A stretch of DNA of 64,000 nucleotides from DATJFQ01 sp035492775 (GCA_035492775.1 DATJIW010000006.1:96514-160513), one strand, 5' to 3'; counted from the first letter of the stretch, positions 24,185-32,248 are shown. The notes: generated from the letters alone by a model not told the origin. Program-made: numbers and translations.

Positions 24185-25131
24185 ACGAAGTGCGCGTCGG
24201 AACATCCGGCTGGAGCTATCCCGCCGGCAAGGGCACGTGGAACGGGATCTTCTATCCCGTTCCTCCCGGCGCAGCGAAGCGCAGGACACCACGGTTCGAC
24301 GAACTCGCGTTCTACGCCGACCACTTCGATACGGTGGAAGTGAATTCGACGTTCTACCGCGTGCCCGCCGTGGATACGGTCCGGAAATGGGCCGAGCGCA
24401 CGCCGGACGCTTTCGAATTCGCTCTGAAGCTTTACCAGAAGTTCACGCACCCCGAGATGTTCGTGAAAGCGACGGGCGCCGATCCCGCCGACCTGGGAGG
24501 CAAGGATGTGGACGAGTTTCGCGCGGCGATCGAGCCGCTGGCGGCAGCGGGAAAGCTGGGGCCGATCCTGGCGCAGTTTCCGTCAAGCTTCAAGAACGAT
24601 CCGAACGCGCGCGGATATCTCGAGTGGCTGCTCGAGGCGTTCAAGGGCTACCGTGTCGCCGTCGAACTCCGCCATCGGAGCTTCAGCGACGATCCGATGG
24701 AAACGCTGCGGCTGCTCGGCGAGTACGGTGCCGCGTGGGTCCAGATCGACGAGCCGAAATTCCGGTTCTCCATCCGGCAGAACCGGCTTCCGAACGTCGA
24801 CACGTTCTATTACATGCGCCTCCACGGCCGCAACGCCGCGAAATGGTGGACGCACGACGAGTCCGAGGATCGCTACAACTACCTGTATTCAGCCGCGGAG
24901 TTGCAGCCGATCGTCGAAGCCGCCGCACAGGCGACGCGGGAGGTGAAAAAGTCGTACGTTTACGCGAACAATCATTTCTCGGCGAAGTCGGTCGCCAACG
25001 CCGCGCAAATCAAGGCGCAGCTCGGACAGGAGCTGCCGGGCGCCTATCCCGAGGAGTTCGTCGAGCGCTATCCCGACCTGAAAGGGCTGGTGAAGATACT
25101 GCCGCCTACGGCTTCACGGACGCTCGTTTGA
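24181..25131 (+). CDS. DUF72 (YecE-like) protein
   Basis: 316-residue TIM-barrel-like protein of unknown function. The family signature VGTSGWSYP opens the protein, followed by DTVEVNSTFYRVP, FALKLYQKFTHP, VAVELRHRSF, and FYYMRLHGRN; YVYANNHFSAKSVANAA near the end is also typical. The ATG overlaps the stop of the ArsC-like selenoprotein gene, so the two are probably co-translated. The 3' end overlaps the convergent cyclophilin gene by 26 bases. No activity has been firmly assigned to the family. Confidence 0.87.
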   Translation: MNEVRVGTSGWSYPAGKGTWNGIFYPVPPGAAKRRTPRFDELAFYADHFDTVEVNSTFYRVPAVDTVRKWAERTPDAFEFALKLYQKFTHPEMFVKATGADPADLGGKDVDEFRAAIEPLAAAGKLGPILAQFPSSFKNDPNARGYLEWLLEAFKGYRVAVELRHRSFSDDPMETLRLLGEYGAAWVQIDEPKFRFSIRQNRLPNVDTFYYMRLHGRNAAKWWTHDESEDRYNYLYSAAELQPIVEAAAQATREVKKSYVYANNHFSAKSVANAAQIKAQLGQELPGAYPEEFVERYPDLKGLVKILPPTASRTLV

Positions 25132-25648
25132 GCATGTCGCCCTTCTGAAGTTTCTGGACGACGTCCATCCCCTCGAGCACCTTGCCGAAGATCGTGTACT
25201 TGCCGGCGAGTTCTGGTGCATTCCGGCGCAGGATGAAGAACTGGCTGTCCGCGGCGAGCTTGTCCGTACCCGGATACGCCATGCCGACCGCGCCGATCGT
25301 CGGTCCCCGCTTCTTCGTCACCTCGGCAACGCCGATGGGCTTTCCCGTGCCCTGACGTCCCCACCATTCCTCGCGGCTCATGTCGCGCGACACAGGGTCA
25401 CCGATCTGAACGAGAAATTTGGGCTCGGCGCGATGGAACCGCTGTCCGTTGTAGAAATTCTTCTTCACGAGGTCGAGGACGCGCGCGACGGTCTTTGGCG
25501 CTTCTTCCGGGTAGGTCTCGAACTCGATCGTGCCCTTCGATGTCTCGAGCACGATCACCGGTCCAGCGCCCGGCGATTTCTGCTGCGCGGCAGCGGCGGC
25601 AGGCAGGCAGAGTGCGAGTAGCGCAGCGCAAACGGCGGCACGTGTCAT
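25106..25648 (-). CDS. Exported cyclophilin-type peptidyl-prolyl isomerase
   Basis: 180 residues with a cleavable signal peptide (MTRAAVCAALLALCLPAAAAAQ) and a cyclophilin domain: VLETSKGTIEFETYPEEAPKTV, NFYNGQRFHRAEPKFLVQIGDP, VGMAYPG, and SQFFILRRNAPELAGKYTIFGKV, close to standard SQFFI and FGxV motifs. It assists folding of exported proteins, presumably in the periplasm. The ATG at 25648 overlaps the nth stop (ATGA), making it the last gene of the long minus-strand run. Its 3' end overlaps the convergent DUF72 gene. Confidence 0.9.
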   Translation of the reverse strand: MTRAAVCAALLALCLPAAAAAQQKSPGAGPVIVLETSKGTIEFETYPEEAPKTVARVLDLVKKNFYNGQRFHRAEPKFLVQIGDPVSRDMSREEWWGRQGTGKPIGVAEVTKKRGPTIGAVGMAYPGTDKLAADSQFFILRRNAPELAGKYTIFGKVLEGMDVVQKLQKGDMLKRASVKP

Positions 25649-26340
25649 GTGATGCTTCTCACCAGCTTCCCCACGCGCGTGACCCCGATCTTGGGACAGA
25701 CGTCGGCGAGCACGCACTGCGGGCACAGAGGATACACCGGGCGGCAGACGTTCTGCCCCCACGTCACGAGATACAGGTTGATGATGGGCCACCAGCGGCG
25801 CCGCGCCGCCTTGTACAACGCATGCTCCGTCTGTTCCGGTGTGCGGGTCTCCACCCACCCGAGACGGTTCGCGATCCGGTGCACGTGCGTATCGACGCAG
25901 ATATTGTCCTCGCTCCTGTGCGCGAGAATCAGGACCAGGTTCGCGGTCTTGCGACCGACGCCGGGCAGCGTCAGCAGTTCGTCCATGGTCTCGGGAACGC
26001 GTCCCGCAAACCGCGACAGAATCTGCCCGCACGCCTGCCTCACGTGAACGGCTTTGTTGCGATAGAAGCTGACGGGATAGATCAACCGTCGAATCTCCGG
26101 GACCGTGAGGCGCGCCATCGATTTCGGCGCCCTGGCTACCTTGAACAGGCGCTCGGAAGCCGCGGCGGTCACCGCATCACGCGTCTGCGCCGACAGCATC
26201 GTCGCGATGAGCACCTGAAAGGCGTCTTCCTTCTGGTCGCGCGAGATCTTCTCGACGGCGGGTTCGTCGAGGCCGTCGATCGCCTTTGCGAGGCGGCGCA
26301 TGACTTCGGCGACGGGCGCCTTTCGCCTGCGGACGATCAC
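25645..26340 (-). CDS. nth: Endonuclease III (Nth), base-excision DNA glycosylase/AP lyase
   Basis: 231 residues. The helix-hairpin-helix LPGVGRKTANLVL carries the catalytic Lys; the catalytic Asp is in CVDTHVHRIANRL. The [4Fe-4S] motif CRPVYPLCPQCVLADVC (C-x6-C-x2-C-x5-C) is complete. It removes oxidised pyrimidines and nicks the abasic site. The GTG at 26340 overlaps the stop of the hydroxyacid dehydrogenase gene, giving a protein that begins slightly upstream of the canonical first helix. Coupled to the cyclophilin gene downstream by a four-base overlap. Confidence 0.95.
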   Translation of the reverse strand: MIVRRRKAPVAEVMRRLAKAIDGLDEPAVEKISRDQKEDAFQVLIATMLSAQTRDAVTAAASERLFKVARAPKSMARLTVPEIRRLIYPVSFYRNKAVHVRQACGQILSRFAGRVPETMDELLTLPGVGRKTANLVLILAHRSEDNICVDTHVHRIANRLGWVETRTPEQTEHALYKAARRRWWPIINLYLVTWGQNVCRPVYPLCPQCVLADVCPKIGVTRVGKLVRSIT

Positions 26341-27290
26341 GCGGCCGCTCCGGCAACCGGCGTCAGCGGTTCGCCGCCGCTCAACACCGCGAGCACGTTG
26401 CGAACGGCGAGCTCCGCCATCGCGGTCCGCGTCTCGCGCGTCGCGCTGCCGATGTGCGGCGCGAGCAGCACCGTGTCGAGTTTCAGGAGGTCCTGGTGCA
26501 CGGCCGGTTCGCGCTCGTACACGTCGAGCGCGGCGCCCGCGATCAGGTGCTCCTGGAGCGCCCACGCAAGCGCGGCCTCGTCCACGATCGCGCCCCGCGC
26601 GGTGTTCACGAGCAGCGCCGACCGCTTCATCCTGGCCAGCGCCCGCTTGTCGATGAGGTGCCGGGTCGCGGTGGTCAGCGGCGCGTGCAGGCTGATGACG
26701 TCCGACGTGACCAGCAGCTCGTCGAACGACATCGTCTTCAGTCCCAGCGCGGACACGGAGGGATGATGCGCAAACACGGCGTGCATGCCGAACGCGGGCG
26801 CCTTTGCCGCGACGGCGCTCCCGATGCGGCCCGCGCCGACGATCCCGAGCTGCTTGCCGCGGAGCTCCGTTCCGAGCAGATAGTCGAGCGCCCACCCCTT
26901 CCAGCCGCCGCTCCTGACGGCGCGATCCCCTTCGACCACGCGCCGCGCGACGCCGAGGATCAAGGCCCACGTGAATTCCGCCGTCGCCTCGGTCAGAACG
27001 TCCGGCGTATTCGTGACGATGATGCCGCGCTTCCGCGCCGCGTCGAGATCGACGTTGTCGTAGCCGACGGCAATGTTCGCGACGATCGACAGAGACGGTG
27101 ACGCGTCCATCACCTCGGCATCGACGGTATCGGTCAGAAGGCAGATCAGAGCGTCTTTGCCGGCGATGCGCGCGATCAGCTCGGCGCGCGACATGGCCGA
27201 CGGCCCTGAATGGACGTCGACCTCACACTGCGCTTCGAGTTTCGAGAAAACGGAGGAAGGAATGCGGCGGGTCAGCAGAACGTTGTTCAA
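26337..27290 (-). CDS. D-2-hydroxyacid dehydrogenase (glyoxylate/hydroxypyruvate reductase-like)
   Basis: 317-residue NAD(P)-dependent dehydrogenase. The Rossmann motif GIVGAGRIGSAVA, the substrate-binding region ANIAVGYDNVDLDAARKRGI, the catalytic Arg in NTARGAIVDE, the Glu in DVYEREPAV, and the catalytic His in LAPHIGSATRETR are all present. It begins with TTG at 27290, overlapping the stop of the 75-residue BMC-associated gene (TTGA), and the product starts in family register (MNNVLLTRRIP). Its place at the end of the microcompartment genes suggests reduction or oxidation of a hydroxyacid or related product of that pathway; no encapsulation helix is visible. Confidence 0.85.
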   Translation of the reverse strand: MNNVLLTRRIPSSVFSKLEAQCEVDVHSGPSAMSRAELIARIAGKDALICLLTDTVDAEVMDASPSLSIVANIAVGYDNVDLDAARKRGIIVTNTPDVLTEATAEFTWALILGVARRVVEGDRAVRSGGWKGWALDYLLGTELRGKQLGIVGAGRIGSAVAAKAPAFGMHAVFAHHPSVSALGLKTMSFDELLVTSDVISLHAPLTTATRHLIDKRALARMKRSALLVNTARGAIVDEAALAWALQEHLIAGAALDVYEREPAVHQDLLKLDTVLLAPHIGSATRETRTAMAELAVRNVLAVLSGGEPLTPVAGAAA

Positions 27291-27514
27291 TGGCCGTGCG
27301 ATTCACAATAGCCGCAGTGGTTGCACCTGACGTTCGGCTCGATGAGGCACGGCCCGCCGGAGGATGGAAGCGCGGCATACCTGTAGTGGCTCGAATGCGG
27401 GGCGAACGAGAGCGGGGGCGCGCCCACCGGGTCGGACGGATCGGCCTTCTGTCTTTCTGACTCGAGACGGGCGAGCGTCTCGCGCACGAGCGCGCGCAGC
27501 GCGTCTTCGTTCAT
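27287..27514 (-). CDS. Small Cys/His-rich protein with encapsulation-like N-terminal helix
   Basis: 75 residues, not recognised as a named family. Residues 1-22 (MNEDALRALVRETLARLESE and following) form an amphipathic helix like the encapsulation peptides of microcompartment cargo. A Pro/Ser-rich linker follows. The C-terminal 20 residues contain Cys56, Cys64, Cys67, Cys70, His66, His73 and His75 (RCNHCGYCESHGH), suggesting a metal or iron-sulfur site. It overlaps the neighbouring BMC-P gene (ATGA) upstream and the dehydrogenase gene downstream, so it belongs to the microcompartment operon. It may be a cargo or redox partner inside the shell; function is unknown. Confidence 0.75.
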   Translation of the reverse strand: MNEDALRALVRETLARLESERQKADPSDPVGAPPLSFAPHSSHYRYAALPSSGGPCLIEPNVRCNHCGYCESHGH

Positions 27515-27783
27515 CCCGTGACCTCCACGGCGTCGATGATGCCGATAATCGCCGCGTCCACGGCAGCGGCCTTGCGGCGAAGCGCGTCGCCCGCGGCCTT
27601 GCCTTCGATCACGACCAGCACCTTCTCACCGATCCCTGCGCCCACGGAATCGATTGCGAGCAACGTGACGCCCTTCGGCCGATCGTCGAGCGTGAGGGGC
27701 TGCACGAGGAGCAGCTTGGCTCCTTCCAGCTTCCGGTTTTTCCGCGTGGCGACGACAGTCCCCACGACGCGCGCAATCTGCAC
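27511..27783 (-). CDS. BMC-P shell pentamer protein (EutN/CcmL family), copy 3
   Basis: 90-residue vertex protein of a bacterial microcompartment. MQIARVVGTVVATRKNRKLEGAKLLLVQPL and AIDSVGAGIGEKVLVVIEGKAA match the EutN/CcmL fold, ending with VDAAIIGIIDAVEV. Five copies should cap each vertex of the shell. It is the third of three adjacent BMC-P genes and resembles the first more than the middle one. It overlaps the small Cys/His-rich gene by four bases. Confidence 0.93.
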   Translation of the reverse strand: MQIARVVGTVVATRKNRKLEGAKLLLVQPLTLDDRPKGVTLLAIDSVGAGIGEKVLVVIEGKAAGDALRRKAAAVDAAIIGIIDAVEVTG

Positions 27784-27785
27784 CG

Positions 27786-28052
27786 CTAGGTCGTGCTCCA
27801 GTGATCGACGATGCCGACGATCGTGGCGTCGGTCGGCGGCTCGACGGGATAGAACGGAAACGAGGCCTCGCGGCCGCGGACGAAGAAGACATGCTCCCCC
27901 ACGCCAGAGCCGACCGAGTCGAGCGCTACCAGCGTACGCCCTGCGGCATTCCCCGCGGCATCGAGAGGTTGAAGGATCAGGAGCGTCATGCCCGTGAGAT
28001 TGGGATCCTTGACGGTCGAGACGACCTCGCCGAGCACCCTGGCGAGCTGCAT
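27786..28052 (-). CDS. BMC-P shell pentamer protein (EutN/CcmL family), copy 2
   Basis: 88 residues of the EutN/CcmL family: MQLARVLGEVVSTVKDPNLTG, LVALDSVGSGVGEHVFFVRGREAS, and TDATIVGIVDHWS. A short insertion (FPFYPVEPP) between the conserved SxGVGExV strand and the last strand differs from the other two paralogues, which may give it a distinct vertex environment. Two bases separate it from copy 3 and three from copy 1. Confidence 0.93.
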   Translation of the reverse strand: MQLARVLGEVVSTVKDPNLTGMTLLILQPLDAAGNAAGRTLVALDSVGSGVGEHVFFVRGREASFPFYPVEPPTDATIVGIVDHWSTT

Positions 28053-28055
28053 GGG

Positions 28056-28325
28056 TCAGTCCCGGAACTGAACGGTATCGACGATGCCGACAATGGCGGC
28101 GTCGACAGGGCAGTCTTTCATTCCCGACGCCATTCGCGCGGAACTGCCGCTGACGATGAGCACGGTTTCACCGAACCCGGCGTCGACGGTGTCGACCGCG
28201 ACGAGGTAGTTGCCATCGCCCTTGCCGGCGGGGTCGACCGGCCGCGCCACGAGCAGCTTGTGGCTCACCAGCCGCTCGTCCTTTCGCGTGGCGACGACCG
28301 TCCCCACCACCTTCGCCAGAAGCAT
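28056..28325 (-). CDS. BMC-P shell pentamer protein (EutN/CcmL family), copy 1
   Basis: 89 residues with MLLAKVVGTVVATRKDERLVSHKLL, AVDTVDAGFGETVLIVSGSSAR, and VDAAIVGIVDTVQF, all typical of microcompartment vertex proteins. It follows the BMC-H gene after nine bases. Three BMC-P paralogues beside one BMC-H gene is a pattern known from the PVM-type (planctomycete-verrucomicrobial) microcompartments. Confidence 0.93.
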   Translation of the reverse strand: MLLAKVVGTVVATRKDERLVSHKLLVARPVDPAGKGDGNYLVAVDTVDAGFGETVLIVSGSSARMASGMKDCPVDAAIVGIVDTVQFRD

Positions 28326-28334
28326 GCAGCGGAC

Positions 28335-28628
28335 CTACTTGGCGTTCGCCGTCGCCTTGCCGATCGGCAGCGCGTCTTCGAGATTCGCGTGCGGACGCGG
28401 GATGACGTGCACAGACACCAGCTCGCCTACGCGCCGCGCGGCGGCAGCGCCGGCATCGGTCGCCGCTTTCACCGCCGCCACATCGCCGCGAACGATCGCC
28501 GTCACATATCCGGCGCCGATCTTTTCCCAGCCGACCAGCGTCACCTTGGCGGCCTTGACCATCGCGTCCGCCGCTTCAATCATCGCGACGAGACCCTTGG
28601 TCTCGACCATGCCGAGTGCCTCACCCAT
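28335..28628 (-). CDS. BMC-H shell hexamer protein
   Basis: 97-residue single-BMC-domain protein: ALGMVETKGLVAMIEAADAMVKAAKV at the N-terminus, pore loop KIGAG (residues 36-40, usually KIGGG/KIGSG), and ALVRGDV-like AIVRGDVAAVKAATDAGAAAA. It forms hexameric facets of the microcompartment shell. A good AGGAG site lies eight bases before the ATG. It is the only facet-forming gene here; no tandem BMC-T gene is present, so further shell genes may lie elsewhere. Confidence 0.95.
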   Translation of the reverse strand: MGEALGMVETKGLVAMIEAADAMVKAAKVTLVGWEKIGAGYVTAIVRGDVAAVKAATDAGAAAARRVGELVSVHVIPRPHANLEDALPIGKATANAK

Positions 28629-28647
28629 TCACGTTCTCCTTGATTCC

Positions 28648-29490
28648 CTATTTCAGTTCTCTGACGGCGGCCTCGATGAGCGCCGACAGTTCGCGGTATG
28701 TTAGCCGAATTTCACCGTCTTCTCCTACCGCGCCGCCGGGCGCGCCGGAGACCAGCCGCTGCGCGGTGTCGGGTGCGACGACGGTCTGGCAGAGCGCCTC
28801 GTCGGCCGTGCGTTCGTCGGGCGGACAAATCGGCGCGGGACTCCGGATGCCGTACATCCCGCGGAGTGCCTGCAAGCGGTCCACCTCCTGGCGCGACAGC
28901 AGCCGCTCGCCGCCGAGCAGGCGAGCGACCAGGCTGATTTTCGCGAAGTGCTCGATCGTCTCCATCTTGTAGTACGCGGAGAACAGATCAGTACCGAGCG
29001 TCAGGGCGCCGTGGTTGGCGAGCAGCATGCCGTCGTGCGCCTTCACGTATTGGCGTACCGCCTCGGGCAGTTCCCTGGTCGACGGCGTCGCGTAGTCGGC
29101 GATTGGCACGCTGCCGAGCGTGGTAATCACCTCGGCGAGCACGGCGCGGTCGAGTGGAATTCCCGCAACGGCAAAACCCGTCGCAATCGGAGGGTGCGCG
29201 TGCACGACGGCCTGCACGTCGGGCCGCTGCCGGTACACCTCGAGATGCATCTGCATCTCAGAAGACGGATCGCGATCGCCTTCGAGCTTCCGCCCGTCGA
29301 GATCGGTGACGCACATCATCTCGGGCGACATGAATCCCTTGCAGACGCTCTTGGGCGTCATCAGCAGCCGTCCCTCGCCCAGCCGGACGCTGATGTTGCC
29401 GTCGTTCGACGCGGTGTAGCCGCGGGCGTACAGGCGGCGGCCCACCTCGACGATGTCGGCGCGGAGAGCGTCCTCGCGCGGGACGACCAT
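28648..29490 (-). CDS. Class II aldolase with C-terminal encapsulation-like peptide
   Basis: 280 residues of the class II aldolase/adducin family, closest in appearance to L-fuculose/L-rhamnulose-phosphate aldolases. SNDGNISVRL is the phosphate loop; metal ligands are the HAHPP pair (His97, His99) and His160 in ANHGAL, with Glu78 as a likely catalytic residue. After a linker (GAPGGAVGEDGEI) the last 19 residues, RLTYRELSALIEAAVRELK, form an amphipathic helix like cargo-targeting peptides. BMC-H follows after 19 bases. It probably splits a deoxysugar phosphate to dihydroxyacetone phosphate and lactaldehyde inside the shell. It overlaps the TPR gene by one base. Confidence 0.85.
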   Translation of the reverse strand: MVVPREDALRADIVEVGRRLYARGYTASNDGNISVRLGEGRLLMTPKSVCKGFMSPEMMCVTDLDGRKLEGDRDPSSEMQMHLEVYRQRPDVQAVVHAHPPIATGFAVAGIPLDRAVLAEVITTLGSVPIADYATPSTRELPEAVRQYVKAHDGMLLANHGALTLGTDLFSAYYKMETIEHFAKISLVARLLGGERLLSRQEVDRLQALRGMYGIRSPAPICPPDERTADEALCQTVVAPDTAQRLVSGAPGGAVGEDGEIRLTYRELSALIEAAVRELK

Positions 29491-30122
29491 CAGTCGGGGT
29501 TTCCCTTCCCGCCGTTGGGATTGATCTCGGGGTGCGCGGCCTTGATGCCGTCGAGCGCCTGCTGCGCCGCCTTGGCTTCATCCGACCCCGGCGGTGCCGC
29601 CGCGAGCGCGCGTTGCCACGCGTCGGCAGCACCGCGAAGATCCTGCTTGCCGAACGCGCGGACGATGCCGACGTTCAGAAGCGTTTTCGCGTGCCTGGGA
29701 TCGATCCGCAGCGAGGTGTCGAACTGCGCGAGCGCGCGGTCGGGCTGGTTCATGTAGTAATACGCGATGCCGAGATCCGTGCTCGCGTTCACATCCCTTG
29801 GATTGATCTGAAGCGCCTGCTGATACCAGGCGACCGCCTCCTGGTACCGTTCCGCGTCGAAATACATGTTGGCGAGCTGGACGCGGGTCTCTTCGTCGTT
29901 CGGATTCTGCCGCGCAGTTTCGGCAAGCGCGGACGCGCGGGACTCGTCGAGCGCCGCCGGCGACGGCTGCCCCGTCGGCTGGCCGTTCGCGGGCTGCGTC
30001 GATGCCGTTGCCGCGGCCGTTGCCGGGGCCGCCGGCGTGGCCTGCTGGCTGCCGATGATCCATCCTACCAGGACGCCAAACAGCACGCCCGCAACGCCCA
30101 TCCCGATGGATTCCCTGTTCAC
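29490..30122 (-). CDS. Membrane-anchored TPR protein
   Basis: 210 residues starting with GTG 30122. One N-terminal helix (MGVAGVLFGVLVGWIIGS) is followed by an Ala/Thr/Pro/Gln-rich linker (about 30-60) and three to four tetratricopeptide repeats, for example NPNDEETRVQLANMYFDAERYQEAVAWYQQA read in sections. It likely scaffolds protein complexes at the membrane. The GTG overlaps the pdxJ stop (GTGA) and its own stop overlaps the aldolase start, tying the metabolic operon to the microcompartment genes. Confidence 0.8.
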   Translation of the reverse strand: MNRESIGMGVAGVLFGVLVGWIIGSQQATPAAPATAAATASTQPANGQPTGQPSPAALDESRASALAETARQNPNDEETRVQLANMYFDAERYQEAVAWYQQALQINPRDVNASTDLGIAYYYMNQPDRALAQFDTSLRIDPRHAKTLLNVGIVRAFGKQDLRGAADAWQRALAAAPPGSDEAKAAQQALDGIKAAHPEINPNGGKGNPD

Positions 30123-30871
30123 GATGACTCGATCTTACACGCCGCCAGATAATCGCGGACGGCGCGGTCCAGGCCCACGTAGACCGCGTGGCTGATGAGC
30201 GCGTGCCCGATGGACACTTCGTCCAGGTGCGGCAGCGTCCGGAACACCACGAGGTTCTCCAGGTCGAGATCGTGGCCGGCATTGACGCCCAGGCCGAGCG
30301 CCGCCGCCTGATTCGCTGCCTCCACGTATCTGCGAAAACTCTCGGCGCACGCCTCGTCGCTCATTCTGAACGCACGGGCGAACGGCTCGGTGTAGAGCTC
30401 GACGCGGTCAGCCCCCATCCCGGCGGCCCATTTGACAGCGTCGACAATCGGATCGATGAAGAGGCTGACGCGGATACCGCGGTCCCGCAGGTCGACCACA
30501 ATCCGGCGCATGTCCTCCGCCGGCGTGTCGGGTGGCCATCCGGCCTGGCTCGTGATTTCGCCGGGCCGGACGGGAACGAGGGTGCACTGGTGCGGGCGCA
30601 CGGCACGCACCAGGTCGAGCACGTCCGGCCGAGGATCCCCTTCGATGTTGAATTCGACGTCGCTGCGACGCGGTCCGAGCAGCTGCGCCAGGTCCAGGAC
30701 GTCCCGGCGGGTGATGTGACGCTCGTCTGCCCGCGGATGCACCGTGATGCCGGTCGCGCCGGCCGCCATGCAGACGCGCGCCGCGTCGATCGGCGACGGC
30801 AGCGCGCCGCCGCGTGAATTGCGCAGCGTCGCAATCTTGTTGATGTTGACGCTGAGCCTCGGTCCGCTCAC
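30119..30871 (-). CDS. pdxJ: PdxJ: pyridoxine 5'-phosphate synthase
   Basis: 250-residue TIM-barrel enzyme joining 1-deoxyxylulose 5-phosphate and aminoacetone phosphate to form pyridoxine phosphate. LSVNINKIATLRNSRGG is the family N-terminus, with GITVHPRADERHI, EFNIEGDP, CTLVPVRPGE, LFIDP, VELYTEPFA, and GVNAGHDLDLENL all as expected. The GTG at 30871 overlaps the glmM stop (GTGA) and its own stop overlaps the TPR gene. glmM-pdxJ order is common in related bacteria. Confidence 0.95.
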   Translation of the reverse strand: MSGPRLSVNINKIATLRNSRGGALPSPIDAARVCMAAGATGITVHPRADERHITRRDVLDLAQLLGPRRSDVEFNIEGDPRPDVLDLVRAVRPHQCTLVPVRPGEITSQAGWPPDTPAEDMRRIVVDLRDRGIRVSLFIDPIVDAVKWAAGMGADRVELYTEPFARAFRMSDEACAESFRRYVEAANQAAALGLGVNAGHDLDLENLVVFRTLPHLDEVSIGHALISHAVYVGLDRAVRDYLAACKIESS

Positions 30872-32211
30872 CCCAGATGCTCCTGCACGGTGTCGGCAAT
30901 CTCGCGGGCCCAACCCTGGATCTCCTGTTGATCGCGCCCTTCGATCATGACGCGCAGGAGCGGCTCGGTGCCGGAATAACGCACCAGCAGCCGTCCCTGC
31001 CCGGCGAGCCGCTGTTCGACCCGATCCATCGAAGCCGCGATGGCGGGTACGTCGCGCAGCTCCTTCTTCTCTCTGACGCGCACGTTGACGAGCACCTGCG
31101 GAAAGGCGACGAACTCGGATGCAAGATCCGCCAGCTCGCGCCCCGTGTCTGCCATGACCCGCAGCACCATCAACGCGGTGACAATCCCGTCGCCGGTAAA
31201 CAGGTGGTCGGAAAAGATGATGTGCCCCGACTGCTCTCCGCCGATGGAGATGTTCCGTTTGAGCATCTCCTCCATGACGTACTTGTCGCCGACGGGGCAC
31301 CGCACGAGCGTGATACCGCTGTCCTTGAGCGCGAGTTCGAGACCGATGTTGCTCATCACGGTGGCGACGACTGCGCTGCCCTTCAGCCGTCCCTGCCGCT
31401 GCAGGTGGCGCGCGCACATCAGCATGACTGCATCGCCGTCGACCAGCCGCCCCGTATGGTCGACGAAAATCGCGCGGTCACCATCGCCGTCGAATGCGAC
31501 GCCGAGCCGGAATCCACGGCTCTGCACGAGTGCCGCGAGACGCTCCGGATGGGTCGACCCGCAGTCCCGATTGATGTTGCGGCCGTCCGGCTCGTTGCCG
31601 ATTACCGCCACGTCGAGTCCCAGTCCGCCGAACAGCCGCGGCGCCACCGTCGTCGTCGCGCCGTTCGCGGTATCGATCGCGATCTTGAGCCGGCCGAGCC
31701 GCTCGGGATTCGGCAGCGCGAGGAGTGCGTGCGCGATGTAGGCGTCGATGACGTTCGTCCTCTCGACCGGCGGCAGAGCGCCATCGCTCGGCACCCGCCA
31801 GCTCGAGTCGGCAATGATCGACTCGACGTGCCGTTCGAGATCCTCGGTGAACTTCTCGCCTCGTCCCGAGAACACCTTGATGCCGTTGTCTTCGTACGGA
31901 TTGTGCGACGCGCTGATCACGAGACCCGCGTCGAACTGCAACGCACGCGTCACGTACGCGATGGCCGGCGTCGGAATGACGCCTGCCGAGGTGATTGCCG
32001 CTCCTTCGGCGTGTACCCCGCGCCCTAACTCTCGTTCGATCCAGTCACCGGATTCCCGCGTGTCCCTGCCGATCAGGAATCTGAGCGGCGGACCGCCGGA
32101 GCGCATCGCGCGTACCAGAGCGGCGCCGAGGCGCGCCACCGTGTCGTGATCCAGCGGGAACACTCCTGCCTTCCCGCGAACGCCATCTGTACCAAAAAGC
32201 CTGTGTGACAT
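30868..32211 (-). CDS. glmM: GlmM: phosphoglucosamine mutase
   Basis: 447 residues; converts glucosamine-6-phosphate to glucosamine-1-phosphate for peptidoglycan precursors. FGTDGVRG opens the protein; the phospho-serine loop is VISASHNPYEDNGIK; the metal loop is DGDGDRAIF; sugar recognition GGEQSGHI; phosphate site RYSGTEPLLRVM. Complete length. It follows cdaA-cdaR as in many bacteria, where c-di-AMP synthesis and GlmM are functionally linked. A 37-base gap separates it from cdaR. Confidence 0.96.
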   Translation of the reverse strand: MSHRLFGTDGVRGKAGVFPLDHDTVARLGAALVRAMRSGGPPLRFLIGRDTRESGDWIERELGRGVHAEGAAITSAGVIPTPAIAYVTRALQFDAGLVISASHNPYEDNGIKVFSGRGEKFTEDLERHVESIIADSSWRVPSDGALPPVERTNVIDAYIAHALLALPNPERLGRLKIAIDTANGATTTVAPRLFGGLGLDVAVIGNEPDGRNINRDCGSTHPERLAALVQSRGFRLGVAFDGDGDRAIFVDHTGRLVDGDAVMLMCARHLQRQGRLKGSAVVATVMSNIGLELALKDSGITLVRCPVGDKYVMEEMLKRNISIGGEQSGHIIFSDHLFTGDGIVTALMVLRVMADTGRELADLASEFVAFPQVLVNVRVREKKELRDVPAIAASMDRVEQRLAGQGRLLVRYSGTEPLLRVMIEGRDQQEIQGWAREIADTVQEHLG

Positions 32212-32248
32212 GTGAGCATGTTCCGGCCGCCGGCGGCGGCCGCGAGCG

